A DNA stretch of 64,000 nt from Rhizobium lusitanum (GCF_014189535.1 NZ_CP050308.1:496001-560000); one strand, 5' to 3'. Counted from the first letter of the stretch, positions 28,386 through 37,664 are shown. Translations and numbers: made by a program. The notes: generated from the letters alone by a model not told the origin.

Positions 28386-28619
28386 ATGCCAATGAATCCC
28401 GGCGATATCGAAGACATGATCAAGGCCGGCATTCCCGGTGCCAAGGTGACGATTCGCGACCTGGCCGGGGATGGCGATCACTATGCCGCCGAAGTCGTGG
28501 CCGAAGCCTTCCGTGGCAAGAGCCGCGTGCAGCAACACCAGATGGTCTATGACGCACTGAAGGGCAACATGGGCGGCGTCCTGCACGCCCTGGCGCTACA
28601 GACCTCAGCGCCCGATTGA
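28386..28619 (+). CDS. BolA/IbaG family protein
   Basis: A 77-residue BolA-type protein with the signature GKSRVQQHQMVYDAL including the conserved histidine. It works with CGFS monothiol glutaredoxins in iron-sulfur cluster trafficking or iron sensing. The partner gene grxD lies 2 kb downstream on the same strand, separated by two minus-strand genes. Its last 15 bases overlap the 3' end of the convergent hydrolase-like gene. Confidence 0.9.
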   Translation: MPMNPGDIEDMIKAGIPGAKVTIRDLAGDGDHYAAEVVAEAFRGKSRVQQHQMVYDALKGNMGGVLHALALQTSAPD

Positions 28620-29804
28620 GGAAATCCGGACGCTGTCATTGCCGGGGCCGAAAGCAAGCTCCGGCATATCTGTCTGTGTGAACGCAGCAAAACTGGATGC
28701 AGGCAGCGGGCCGGCCGTCAGAAGCGTAAAATCGAAGGGAGCTCGGACATCCGGTCCGAGCACATATTGCCGGTGTACGCGCAGGAAATCGCGCTTGATC
28801 TTGGCATAATGCTTCGACGACAGCATTTTTTTGAAGCGAATGAACTGGATGGTGGCCTGCGGCGCGTCAGCATGTCCGCAGACTGCGGCGACTTTGGCTT
28901 TGTAGAAATGGATTGCGTCCGTCAGACAGTGAATGTCGAGCCAGAAGATTTCCCGACAGCTTGCCAGCAGGCCAACCCTTGACCGCAGCGTCGCGGCCGG
29001 CCGCATCAATGCACATTGCAGGATGGCGCTGCCAAGCGTGGTGAACACGACGTGTTTGCCCTGAAATAGCGCCGGCTCCCGTTCGAGCAGCAGCCCGATC
29101 ACATGGGCGGCAACGCTCGATCCCATGCTGTGCGAGGAGATGACATACTCATCCGCCGGTTCATCGAGCGCCTGACGCGCACTGATCGCGCAGGCTTCGA
29201 TCCATTGCTCGGCGCCAATGCCGTTCAACCCCGCCATGGCGACCGCCATTTCCCAGTCGGCGAAGAGGTGCAACGTATGCAGCCGTTCGGCCTGAGGCAG
29301 GAAGACATAGATGAAGAAGGCCACGGCCAGCGCAATACTGCCGATATGACTCCAGGACGGAAGCCCGAGGAGAAACGGGGAAAACGCGATGGAGAGGCTG
29401 AGAAGCAGCCCGACCAGAATCAATAGGAACGGAAAGATAAAAAAGAGGCCGAAGCGCCAAGCATGACGGAAATAGCCCGTCATGCCGCCGGAGGCCACAA
29501 CCCTACCGGCTGCGAGATAACCTTGGACCAGCCGCGTGAAAAACGGTCTGCCATTCAGCTTTGCGACCAGATCATTGTGATCGAGGATATGGACGCGGCT
29601 ATGGGTCTGCCAATCCGCACCTTTGGCGTTCACATCGAAATACGGCGCTCTGCCGAAGTTTTGCAACGAATCGACGGCTACCGAAAAATCCCATGCGGCC
29701 GCACTCTGCCGAGCCGAACGCTCATAACGCGCCCGATGCAAGGACGCATCCAATGGCTCAAAGCCGGGGAAGTGAAGGACCACCCTCTTTTCAACGTTAC
29801 GCAT
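28605..29804 (-). CDS. Membrane-associated alpha/beta-hydrolase-like protein
   Basis: The product (about 399 residues from ATG 29804) starts VVLHFPGFEPLDA, has two strong hydrophobic segments around residues 120-145 and 155-175, then a nucleophile-elbow-like motif VISSHSMGSSVAAHVIG and a conserved TTLGSAIL. The arrangement suggests a serine hydrolase tethered to the membrane; I do not recognise a named family. ATG 29867 and ATG 29837 are alternative starts. It overlaps the end of bolA by 15 bases in the opposite direction. No substrate is proposed. Confidence 0.6.
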   Translation of the reverse strand: MRNVEKRVVLHFPGFEPLDASLHRARYERSARQSAAAWDFSVAVDSLQNFGRAPYFDVNAKGADWQTHSRVHILDHNDLVAKLNGRPFFTRLVQGYLAAGRVVASGGMTGYFRHAWRFGLFFIFPFLLILVGLLLSLSIAFSPFLLGLPSWSHIGSIALAVAFFIYVFLPQAERLHTLHLFADWEMAVAMAGLNGIGAEQWIEACAISARQALDEPADEYVISSHSMGSSVAAHVIGLLLEREPALFQGKHVVFTTLGSAILQCALMRPAATLRSRVGLLASCREIFWLDIHCLTDAIHFYKAKVAAVCGHADAPQATIQFIRFKKMLSSKHYAKIKRDFLRVHRQYVLGPDVRAPFDFTLLTAGPLPASSFAAFTQTDMPELAFGPGNDSVRISSIGR

Positions 29805-29947
29805 AATGTTCTTGGTTCCCCGGCGCACGGACGGCATCGCATCGATATCAGAGACCGCCAACATCATGGCCAGCCGGCTTTTTCATGGCATACCGCGATG
29901 AAAACTGGGCAAGAGGCTCCCACAGCATGGTTAAGGAAGCCTCTACG

Positions 29948-30256
29948 TCAGCACTCCCGGCCTGAATAGGGTGAGTAATCGGCGCAGGGATCGGCCGGCG
30001 GCGCGGTTATAATCCTATGGACCGCCTGGGGCTGCGGTTGAACCTGCGGCGCCGCTATCGTTGTCGTGGCGCGATAGCCAAAGGCGATGCTGAGCACCAG
30101 AACGATGGCACTGACCGTAACGGCGCTATTCAGTATCGATGCTTTGGGGGTTCGGACATGCTCATAATATTCCCGCTCGCCTTCGCTCGTCTCGTTGGAG
30201 CCGTAAAAATCGCGCTCCTCGCCGACTTGGCCGTCAGAATAGTGATGATGGCTCAT
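29948..30256 (-). CDS. Small single-pass membrane protein of unknown function
   Basis: A 102-residue protein with a histidine-rich, acidic N-terminus (MSHHHYSDGQVGEERDF), one membrane segment at about residues 43-62 (AVTVSAIVLVLSIAFGY) and a proline/glutamine-rich outer tail with two cysteines. No domain recognised. ATG 30256 has AGGGAG eight bases upstream; a GTG at 30265 is less likely. Confidence 0.6.
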   Translation of the reverse strand: MSHHHYSDGQVGEERDFYGSNETSEGEREYYEHVRTPKASILNSAVTVSAIVLVLSIAFGYRATTTIAAPQVQPQPQAVHRIITAPPADPCADYSPYSGREC

Positions 30257-30586
30257 GATACCCACTCCCTAAAATGCAATGCTCGCAAAGGAACAGGTAC
30301 CGACTCTAAAAAACCCAGCAGCGTAATATTAAGCGTCCCTTGCTTCTTGTTATATGTGTTGTTCGGTTTCCGAGTTGAAGAAGCAATTTCAAAACGCACT
30401 GTTCAAAAAAAGGTGATAATTCCAACACGACGCCATCATTCGGGACCAATGTGGCGCGAAAACCCATTCATGCGATGAAAAACATTCGGGCACGTTATTG
30501 CGGCTGGAAATCAAACCTTCTCCTTGCTATTTAAGGAAAAGATTTGGAGCTGCGGACCTTGACCCCGCATGTGAAAGGACTGGAAT
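30257..30586. other. Gene-poor gap upstream of grxD
   Basis: These 330 bases are AT-richer than their flanks and hold no convincing ORF. They must contain the divergent promoters of the small membrane protein and grxD. The grxD ribosome binding site AAAGGA lies at 30574-30579. I see no clear -35/-10 pair that I would defend. Confidence 0.5.
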
Positions 30587-30922
30587 ATGAGCGGCATCAA
30601 CGAATTCATCGAAAATGAAGTGAAGACCAACGACGTCGTTCTCTTCATGAAGGGCACCCCGCAGTTCCCGCAATGTGGTTTCTCGGGCCAGGTGGTCCAG
30701 ATCCTCGACTACATCGGCGTAGACTATAAGAGTGTCAATGTTCTGGCTGACGCGGAAATTCGCCAGGGCATCAAGGAATATTCCAATTGGCCGACCATCC
30801 CCCAGCTCTACCTGAAGGGCGAGTTCATCGGCGGCTGTGACATCGTGCGCGAAATGTTCCAGGCGGGCGAGCTTCAGCAGCATTTTCAGGAACACGGCAT
30901 CAGCGTTCGCGGCGCCGCCTGA
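30587..30922 (+). CDS. grxD: Monothiol glutaredoxin, Grx4 family
   Basis: The 111-residue protein has the CGFS active site (FPQCGFSGQ near residue 30) of cluster-binding monothiol glutaredoxins, along with the conserved [20 protein letters not shown]. It transfers or stores [2Fe-2S] clusters and forms a complex with BolA-type proteins. AAAGGA sits seven bases before the ATG. Confidence 0.95.
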   Translation: MSGINEFIENEVKTNDVVLFMKGTPQFPQCGFSGQVVQILDYIGVDYKSVNVLADAEIRQGIKEYSNWPTIPQLYLKGEFIGGCDIVREMFQAGELQQHFQEHGISVRGAA

Positions 30923-30971
30923 CCGGTCACCGGGCTCTTTCGTCCGGTTTCCATAGTCCAATTCGATTGAT

Positions 30972-30997
30972 AAGGCGCTGTCGCTGGACAGCGCCTT
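30972..30997 (+). terminator. Hairpin between grxD and the first exporter gene
   Basis: AAGGCGCTGTC pairs perfectly with GACAGCGCCTT (11 bp, four-base loop). The usual T-run is absent, but the stem is strong and well placed after grxD. Confidence 0.55.
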
Positions 30998-31020
30998 GAT
31001 ATGTTTATGGGAATAAAACC

Positions 31021-32295
31021 GTGACGACTCCATCCCAGGCCACGTCTCATGGGCAGCTGCCCATGGGCAAACGCGAGTTCATAGCGCTCGCGGCTTTTCT
31101 GATGGCGATCAACTCGCTGGCGATCGACATCATGCTCCCCGCCCTGCAGCAGATCGGCTCCACCCTCGGCGTTGAAAACGAGAACCACCGCCAATATGTG
31201 GTGACAGCCTATCTGATCGGATTCGGTTCGGCGCAGCTTTTCTACGGGCCGCTTTCAGATCGCTTCGGCCGTCGTCGGCCCCTGCTGATCGGCCTCATCA
31301 TCTTCATCATCTCCGCTTTCGGCATCGCGCTCATTCCGTCCTTTGCCGGCCTGCTTGCCCTGCGCTTCATCCAGGGCCTGGGCTCGGCGGCAACGCGCGT
31401 CATTACGATTTCCATCGTCCGCGACATTTTCGGCGGTCGCCAGATGGCCGAGGTCATGTCGTTGATCATGATGGTCTTCATGATCGTTCCGGTCATCGCA
31501 CCCGGAAGCGGCCAGATCATCATGCTGTTGAGTACCTGGCACATGATCTTCGTGTTCATCGCCACCATGGCGACCCTGGTCAGCATCTGGATGTATTTCC
31601 GCCTGCCAGAGACGCTGAAGCCCGAAAATGTCCGTCCCTTGACCGTAAAATCCGTCGCCGCCGGTTTTGGCATGGTTCTGACGAACCGTGTCGCGCTGTG
31701 CTACACGCTCGCCAGCACCTTCCTGTTCGGCGCGCTGTTCGGCTTCATCAATTCGGCGCAGCAGATCTACAGCGGCATTTACGGACTGGGTGTCTACACA
31801 CCCGTCGCCTTTGGCAGCGTGGCGGTGTTCATGGCCCTGTCGTCCTTCATCAATTCGCAGCTCGTCGGCCGCTTCGGCATGCGGCGACTGTCGCATGGGG
31901 CGCTGCTCGGCTTCTCCCTCGTCACCTTCATCTGGCTGATGGTGCAGCTTTATGGCCCCGCGCCGATGCCCTTCCTGCTGTTCATGGTCTTTTTCGCGCT
32001 GGCGATGTTCCAGTTCGGCTGGATCGGCTCCAACTTCAATTCGCTGGCCATGGAGCCTCTCGGCCATGTCGCCGGCACCGCCTCCTCCGTGCTCGGCTTC
32101 ATGAGCACGGTCGGCGGTGCATCCATCGGTGCCGGAATCGGTCAGTATTTTAACGGCACGGCGACGCCGATGGTGGTCGGCTACTTCACCGTCTCACTGA
32201 TCGGCATCGTTTTCGTGCTGATCGCCGAGAAGGGCCGCCTCTTCCAGCCACACAATGCGCCACCGCCCGCCGATCAATCCATCGCCCTTCATTGA
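31021..32295 (+). CDS. Bcr/CflA-type MFS multidrug exporter (copy 1)
   Basis: A 424-residue twelve-span major facilitator protein of the Bcr/CflA drug:H+ antiporter subfamily. Family motifs include FGSAQLFYGPLSDRFGRR (motif A) and RFIQGLGSAATRVITISIVRD, then the later IGSNFNSLAMEPLGHVAGTASS. It starts with GTG 31021 (GGGA upstream); ATG 31063 is a possible alternative. A paralogue follows after 13 bases. The transported compounds are unknown. Confidence 0.88.
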   Translation: MTTPSQATSHGQLPMGKREFIALAAFLMAINSLAIDIMLPALQQIGSTLGVENENHRQYVVTAYLIGFGSAQLFYGPLSDRFGRRRPLLIGLIIFIISAFGIALIPSFAGLLALRFIQGLGSAATRVITISIVRDIFGGRQMAEVMSLIMMVFMIVPVIAPGSGQIIMLLSTWHMIFVFIATMATLVSIWMYFRLPETLKPENVRPLTVKSVAAGFGMVLTNRVALCYTLASTFLFGALFGFINSAQQIYSGIYGLGVYTPVAFGSVAVFMALSSFINSQLVGRFGMRRLSHGALLGFSLVTFIWLMVQLYGPAPMPFLLFMVFFALAMFQFGWIGSNFNSLAMEPLGHVAGTASSVLGFMSTVGGASIGAGIGQYFNGTATPMVVGYFTVSLIGIVFVLIAEKGRLFQPHNAPPPADQSIALH

Positions 32296-32308
32296 CAGGC
32301 ATATTTAC

Positions 32309-33589
32309 ATGACCCCGCCCCAAGCAAAATCAGCGGAACCAACCGGCTCCGCGCGTATCGGCCTCGGCATCGTTGAATTCATCATCATCATCGCGCTGAT
32401 GACGGCGAGCATTTCGCTCGGCATCGACAGCATGCTGCCGGCCCTGCCAAATATCGGCCACTCGCTGGCGGTCGCCAATCCAAACGATACGCAGATGGTC
32501 ATAGCTGTCTATTTTCTCGGCTTCGGCATCTGCCAACTGTTCTTCGGCAGCCTGGCCGACGCCTATGGCCGACGGAACATCCTGCTCGGCGGCCTCGCCT
32601 TCTATACGGTGGCACTGTTTGCCGCCGCCTGGAGCGGCAGCTTGTCCATGCTTCTGGTGCTGCGCTTCACCCAGGGCGTCGGTGCTGCGGCCGTGCGCAT
32701 TTCCACCCTGGCGATCGTGCGTGACTGCTTCGGCGGCCGCGAAATGGCGCAGGTCATGTCCTATGTCACGATCGTTTTCATGATCATGCCAATGGTCGCC
32801 CCCGCAGTCGGTCAGATGATCGTCGCCTATTCGAACTGGCAGTGGATTTTCATCGCGCTCGGCATAACAAGCGCCGGTCTGCTTCTCATCGCGTTCCTGC
32901 GCATGAAGGAGACCTTGCCAGACGATGAGCGACTGCCGCTTTCCGTCAGTTCGGTCATATCTGGCTTCAAGACGGTGCTGACCAACCGCGTCACCTGCGG
33001 CTACATGATCGGCCTGACGCTCTATACCGCCGTCATCTGCGCCTACATCGTGTCGGTCCAGCAGGTATTCGGTGAAGTCTACGGCCTCGGCGAGTGGTTT
33101 CCGATCGCCTTTGCCGCGACGGCGGCAGGCACGGCGGTGGCGCAGTTCGCCAATGGCTATTTCGTTCGCAGTTTCGGCATGCGGCGCATCTCGCACGCTG
33201 CCATGATCATCTTCACGCTCCTCGGGGTCTTCGGCTATATCGTTGGCACGGCGGGCCAGCCGAGCTTCGTGTTCATGTATGTGCTGATTTCGGTGATGCT
33301 GATGATGTTCGCGGTCATCACGACCAATATCATGGCCATTAGCCTGGAGCCGATGGGACATCTTGCGGGAACCGCCGCCTCCATCACCAGCTCCGTCTCC
33401 ACGACCGGCGGCGTGCTTCTTGGCGGGCTTGTCGGTCAGATGTTCGACGGCACCGCCCAGCCGCTGATCGCCGGTTTCACCGTTTTCGGTGCACTGTCGA
33501 TCGTTGCGACGCTGTGGGCGGAAAAAGGCAAGCTCTTCACCCATCCTGGCGACAGCCCTAAGCTGGAGCCCGGCATGGGTCATATCTGA
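32309..33589 (+). CDS. Bcr/CflA-type MFS multidrug exporter (copy 2)
   Basis: A 426-residue paralogue of the preceding exporter, with the same signatures in the same places: FGICQLFFGSLADAYGRR, RFTQGVGAAAVRISTLAIVRD and ISLEPMGHLAGTAAS. It has a longer polar N-terminus. ATG 32309 lies 13 bases after the first gene's stop, and an in-frame start inside that gene (32255) is rejected. The pair probably arose by an old tandem duplication, since the two have diverged strongly in the second half. Confidence 0.88.
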   Translation: MTPPQAKSAEPTGSARIGLGIVEFIIIIALMTASISLGIDSMLPALPNIGHSLAVANPNDTQMVIAVYFLGFGICQLFFGSLADAYGRRNILLGGLAFYTVALFAAAWSGSLSMLLVLRFTQGVGAAAVRISTLAIVRDCFGGREMAQVMSYVTIVFMIMPMVAPAVGQMIVAYSNWQWIFIALGITSAGLLLIAFLRMKETLPDDERLPLSVSSVISGFKTVLTNRVTCGYMIGLTLYTAVICAYIVSVQQVFGEVYGLGEWFPIAFAATAAGTAVAQFANGYFVRSFGMRRISHAAMIIFTLLGVFGYIVGTAGQPSFVFMYVLISVMLMMFAVITTNIMAISLEPMGHLAGTAASITSSVSTTGGVLLGGLVGQMFDGTAQPLIAGFTVFGALSIVATLWAEKGKLFTHPGDSPKLEPGMGHI

Positions 33590-33615
33590 TCAGGGATTCC
33601 GGGCGCGGCGGCCAA

Positions 33616-34536
33616 TCAAATGTCGCCGCGTGATCGCCTGAACCAGCGTCGGCCGGCGACAATGACCAAGCCCAGCAGCGGCCATATCACCCAGGGCGTT
33701 CCGTGCCAGGACAGAAGGTTGATGCCAAGAAGACCGACACCGATTACGGCGAAGGTAGCAAGCTGAGGATCGACCTGCGTGTTCGTCCGCGCCCACCGAA
33801 GACCGGCGGCGAACGCAAGGCCGAGCAAGGGCCATGCCGCCCAAAAGTCACCGTGCCAGGTGAATACATTGACCACCAAAACGGCAAAGGCGGCAAAAGC
33901 CAGCGGACCGTAAATCTGGGCTGCTCCTGCCACAGGTCCGGTATTCGGCGGCGCTGGAGCGCGAGCCTCTTCAGGAATACTGCGAGGTCCCGGCGATGCA
34001 CTGGCAGCCTGTGGCGCGCCGATCCGCACCGCATAACTCGCCACGCCGCCGTCGATATTCTTGACCTCCAACTGGCCGAGAAAATCAAAGCCGACAGCGA
34101 CCTTGTTGCGAACCTGATCGTAGACTGTATTGGAAATCACGATGCCGCCGGCAACGGCGCAGGCCTGAAGACGCGCGGCTATGTTAACGCCATCCCCATA
34201 AAGATCATTGCCTTCGGCAATCACGTCGCCAAGGTTGAGGCCGATGCGAAACTGCATCTGCGTATCCGGATCGCTTTTCGCATTGTAGCCCGCGAGTTCA
34301 TTCTGGATATCAACCGCCGCGCGCAATGCTTCGACAACACTGGGGAATTCGGCAAATACCCCATCACCCCATGTGTTGATCACCCGGCCGCCATGCGCTT
34401 CGATCAGGCGCGCCATCGCATCGCGATACCGTTTGAGTGTTGCGAGCGTGCCTTCCTCGTCGTTTCGCATCAGGCGCGAATAATCTTGCACGTCGGCGCA
34501 GAAGATTGTGGTCAGCTTTCGGCTCGTCTCGGACAT
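33616..34536 (-). CDS. Class III adenylate/guanylate cyclase with duplicated membrane tail
   Basis: The 306-residue protein carries a class III cyclase domain in its first 165 residues. The metal-binding aspartates are in TIFCADVQDYSRLM and NTWGDGVFAEF, and the transition-state region in YGDGVNIAARLQ. After a proline-rich linker come two repeats of a two-helix membrane unit, each with the pattern N-x3-WHG-x2-W-x2-WPLLGL (about residues 223-247 and 267-290). I chose ATG 34536 (GATGAGG upstream). The arrangement places the catalytic domain in the cytoplasm, anchored by its C-terminus. The signal sensed is unknown. Confidence 0.83.
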   Translation of the reverse strand: MSETSRKLTTIFCADVQDYSRLMRNDEEGTLATLKRYRDAMARLIEAHGGRVINTWGDGVFAEFPSVVEALRAAVDIQNELAGYNAKSDPDTQMQFRIGLNLGDVIAEGNDLYGDGVNIAARLQACAVAGGIVISNTVYDQVRNKVAVGFDFLGQLEVKNIDGGVASYAVRIGAPQAASASPGPRSIPEEARAPAPPNTGPVAGAAQIYGPLAFAAFAVLVVNVFTWHGDFWAAWPLLGLAFAAGLRWARTNTQVDPQLATFAVIGVGLLGINLLSWHGTPWVIWPLLGLVIVAGRRWFRRSRGDI

Positions 34537-34650
34537 CGGCCTCATCCCAGCGGCATACCCCGCCAAAGGACGGTTGCCTGTCATGTGTGAAGATAACGCT
34601 CCCCTCACGAATTTCCAAGTACGCTCAATAAGCCGAACCCGTCGCAAACA

Positions 34651-34986
34651 TCATCGCGAGAAGCCATAAGCTCGTTCTACCTTTGCTATCCGCACTTCGA
34701 AATGGGAGTACCACTCTTCGCGACCTCGCCTACGCGCGTCAGCATGCTCAGCCTGGTTTCTCCATGCCAGAATGTTCTCCTCCGTGTCGAAATAGGCCAC
34801 GGTTATTCCGAAACCATCGGCCCCACGAACACTTTCCGCTCCGAGATAGCCAGGCATGGTAGCGATCAACTCTTCCATCCGTTCGGCGGCTTCCGCATAG
34901 CCATTGTCAGTTTTCGTACGCTGAGAGGAAGAAATCACAGCATAACAGGCGAGATGAGGAAGCTTGGCGAATTTCGAGGGTGGCAT
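34651..34986 (-). CDS. Antibiotic biosynthesis monooxygenase (ABM) domain protein
   Basis: The 111-residue protein is one ABM ferredoxin-like domain, with the hallmark stretch ISSSQRTKTDNGYAEAAERM and the later SVRGADGFGITVAYFDTEENILAWRNQAEHADARRRG. Members are small dimeric oxygenases or heme-degrading proteins; the role here cannot be told. It is transcribed toward the cyclase gene, whose start lies 115 bases downstream. Confidence 0.78.
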   Translation of the reverse strand: MPPSKFAKLPHLACYAVISSSQRTKTDNGYAEAAERMEELIATMPGYLGAESVRGADGFGITVAYFDTEENILAWRNQAEHADARRRGREEWYSHFEVRIAKVERAYGFSR

Positions 34987-35040
34987 TCTGTTCTATAGTC
35001 CCAAGTTAAATCCGAGCGTCCGTCTATCCGGAGAAATGCC

Positions 35041-35865
35041 TCAGACAGTGAAGACCTCGCGCCGCAGCAGCTCCCAGGATGGCTTGTCCACCGCAGCCAG
35101 CAGGCCGCCGTCAAGATGATGCGGCAGATAGGGCGAACCGTCGAAACGCTTGATATAGGCGCCCGCTTCCTCTGAAATTAGCGCGCCGGCCAGATGATCC
35201 CAGGGTAACAGCTTGTTGAACATGAGATAATGGACATGACCGCCGGCAAAGGTGCGGTATTCATGAGCGGCGCAGCGGTAGTTGGTGATAAAGCGCACCT
35301 TGGCGAGATTGCCCAGGATCTCGGCACGTTTTCCCTTCGGCAGATAGCCGGTCGATGCCATGCCGACCATATCCTCCAGTGCGACCGGCGTTGCCACGGA
35401 GAGACGCTGCGCCTCGCCATCCGGCCGACGCAGCCAGGCCCCGCCGCCCTTTTCCGCCAACACCCAATCGTCACCCATCGGGTCGAAGATGATGCCCGCC
35501 ACGGTCTCGCCCTTGGAAACCACGGAGGCCATGACGCCGAAGGCGGGAATACCGGCTGCAAAATTGAACGTGCCGTCGACCGGGTCGACGACGATGGCCA
35601 GATCCGCACCCTGAAGCTTGTGAAGCAGAGCCGGATCGGCGGCAACGGACTCCTCGCCGATGAACAGCGCCTCGGGCCATAGCCGCGCCACCTCGGCCTT
35701 GATCATCCGCTCGGCCTGCTCATCTGCTTCCGTCACCAGATCGGTCGCCTCGCTCTTGGCGCGGACGTCATTGCTACCGAGCCGACGGAAGCGTGGCAGG
35801 ATCTCCGCCTTTGCCGCCTGGCGCAGCAGATCGGCAAGGGTCGTCACATCAACGGATGATGTCAT
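35041..35865 (-). CDS. Inositol monophosphatase family protein (copy 1)
   Basis: A 274-residue Mg-dependent phosphatase of the IMPase/SuhB/CysQ family. All metal-site motifs are present: FIGEESVAAD, VDPVDGTFNFAAG and, near the C-terminus, LPWDHLAGALI. The substrate could be an inositol, histidinol or nucleotide phosphate. The gene starts 17 bases after its paralogue and is probably co-transcribed with it. Confidence 0.87.
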   Translation of the reverse strand: MTSSVDVTTLADLLRQAAKAEILPRFRRLGSNDVRAKSEATDLVTEADEQAERMIKAEVARLWPEALFIGEESVAADPALLHKLQGADLAIVVDPVDGTFNFAAGIPAFGVMASVVSKGETVAGIIFDPMGDDWVLAEKGGGAWLRRPDGEAQRLSVATPVALEDMVGMASTGYLPKGKRAEILGNLAKVRFITNYRCAAHEYRTFAGGHVHYLMFNKLLPWDHLAGALISEEAGAYIKRFDGSPYLPHHLDGGLLAAVDKPSWELLRREVFTV

Positions 35866-35882
35866 GATGCAGTCCTCTCCTG

Positions 35883-36710
35883 TCAGGCGCCAACGATCTC
35901 GCGGCGGATGATCCGCCAGCTTTCCTCGTCGGGTGCCGAAATAATGCCGCCCGTCGTCTCGCCGGGCCGGTAGGGCGTGCCGTCAAACTTCGCGGTAAAG
36001 CCACCGGCTTCCTGATGGGCGAGCACGCCGGCCAGATGATCCCAGGGCATCAGTTTCGAGTGGCCGATGAAATGGATCCTACCGGAGGCAACCATCCAAT
36101 ATTCGTAGGCCGAGCAGTTCAACGCAAACCCCATGCGTATCTTCGCCATATTGGCGCTGATGCGGGAGCGGTCCGGTTCGTCCATATGGCCCCAGGAGAT
36201 CAGGCCGGTCATCTCGCTTAACGGAACAGCGGGGGCAACCGCAAGCCGACTCGACTGCCCGTTGCGCCGCCGCAAATAGGTGCCGGCACCGCGCACCGTG
36301 GTCACGGTATCGCCGAGCACGGAATCATGGATGATCCCGGCGATGGTCTCGCCCTTGGCGACGACGGCAAGAATCGTTCCGAAGACCGGCAGGCCGGAGG
36401 CAAAATTAAAGGTACCATCGACAGGATCGATGACAAAGGCAAGATCCGCATCGGACAATGCCGGTACGACGGATCTGTCTACCTCATAGGCTTCCTCGCC
36501 AACCACAAGCGCGTCGGGAAAGCGCGCATTCAGCGCCGCAGTGATGTGCTTCTCCGTCAACAGATCGGCTTCCGTCACCAGATCGACGGACGAAGTCTTC
36601 TCGGAAATGTCGCCTGCGCCGAGATTGCGGAAGCGCGGCATGATTTCAAGCGCCGCAGCCTCGGCCACGGTTGCCATCAGATAGTCGAAGTCTGGATCGG
36701 AGAGGGTCAT
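35883..36710 (-). CDS. Inositol monophosphatase family protein (copy 2)
   Basis: A 275-residue paralogue of the following gene, with the motifs VVGEEAYEVD, IDPVDGTFNFASG and MPWDHLAGVLA. Both copies replace the more usual WDxAAG with WDHLAG. The two proteins are clearly related along their length but far from identical, so the duplication is old and the substrates may differ. Confidence 0.87.
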   Translation of the reverse strand: MTLSDPDFDYLMATVAEAAALEIMPRFRNLGAGDISEKTSSVDLVTEADLLTEKHITAALNARFPDALVVGEEAYEVDRSVVPALSDADLAFVIDPVDGTFNFASGLPVFGTILAVVAKGETIAGIIHDSVLGDTVTTVRGAGTYLRRRNGQSSRLAVAPAVPLSEMTGLISWGHMDEPDRSRISANMAKIRMGFALNCSAYEYWMVASGRIHFIGHSKLMPWDHLAGVLAHQEAGGFTAKFDGTPYRPGETTGGIISAPDEESWRIIRREIVGA

Positions 36711-36800
36711 CGATGATCTCTACAGAAAGAGGATGGCTCCCCTTATGCCCGATTCGATGACAGCCTTGTGGCAAAACCAATTAAATCCGACAGGCGCGGC

Positions 36801-37664
36801 TCAAGGCTTGTGCGCCATCAGTCCAGCAAAATCGAAAAGCTTGGGATCGAGCAGATGCGATGGGTTCACATGCGCCAGAGCCCGCAGCATCGTATCCTTG
36901 CGGCCCGGCATGCGGCGCTCGATATCACCAAGCATGTCTTTCATTGCATTGCGCTGCAGGCCGTCCTGCGAGCCGCAGAGATCGCAGGGAATGATCGGAA
37001 ACTGCATGGCAGCGGCGAACTTGGCGAGATCATCCTCGGCGGCGTAGGCGAGCGGACGCAGCACCATCAGATCGCCCTCATCATTGAGGAGCTTCGCCGG
37101 CATCGAGGCCAATCGGCCGCCGTGGAAGAAATTCATGAAGAAGGTCTCGAGAATGTCCTCGCGATGATGGCCGAGCACCAGCGCGTCGCAGCCCTCCTCT
37201 CGGGCGATGCGATAGAGGTTGCCGCGGCGCAGACGCGAACAGAGCGAGCAATAGGTCGCGCCCGCCGGCACCTTTTCCTTCACGATGGAATAGGTGTCGC
37301 GATATTCGATGCGGTGTTCGACGCCGATCTTCGTCAGATATTCCGGCAGCACATGCTTGGGGAAATTCGGTTGTCCCTGATCGAGATTGCAGGCGATCAG
37401 CTCCACCGGCAGCAGACCGCGCCATTTGAGATCGAGCAGGATCGACAGCAGACCGTAGGAATCCTTGCCGCCAGATACGCCAACCAACCAGCGCTTCTGG
37501 CCCTTCAGCATCTGGAAATCGTCCATTGCCTGGCGCACCTGACGCAGCAGGCGCTTGCGCAGCTTATTGAAGGAGACCGAACGCGGTGCGTCGGCGAACA
37601 GCGGATGAGCGCCGCCGCCGTCTTCTGCTTCGATATCGTCCGCCACTGTCGTTGCGATATTCAT
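36801..37664 (-). CDS. ttcA: tRNA 2-thiocytidine(32) synthetase TtcA
   Basis: The 287-residue enzyme thiolates cytidine 32 of tRNA using an iron-sulfur cluster and ATP. The PP-loop reads [11 protein letters not shown]; two CxxC pairs follow, in [15 protein letters not shown] and [14 protein letters not shown] basic, conserved QAMDDFQML region precedes the PP-loop. It is followed on the same strand by the phosphatase pair about 90 bases later. Confidence 0.94.
   Translation of the reverse strand: MNIATTVADDIEAEDGGGAHPLFADAPRSVSFNKLRKRLLRQVRQAMDDFQMLKGQKRWLVGVSGGKDSYGLLSILLDLKWRGLLPVELIACNLDQGQPNFPKHVLPEYLTKIGVEHRIEYRDTYSIVKEKVPAGATYCSLCSRLRRGNLYRIAREEGCDALVLGHHREDILETFFMNFFHGGRLASMPAKLLNDEGDLMVLRPLAYAAEDDLAKFAAAMQFPIIPCDLCGSQDGLQRNAMKDMLGDIERRMPGRKDTMLRALAHVNPSHLLDPKLFDFAGLMAHKP

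Noticed and set aside
35866..36800. suhB-type regulatory RNA near the phosphatase genes
   Set aside because: Only 17 bases separate the two genes and about 90 bases lie upstream, with no structure I could support.
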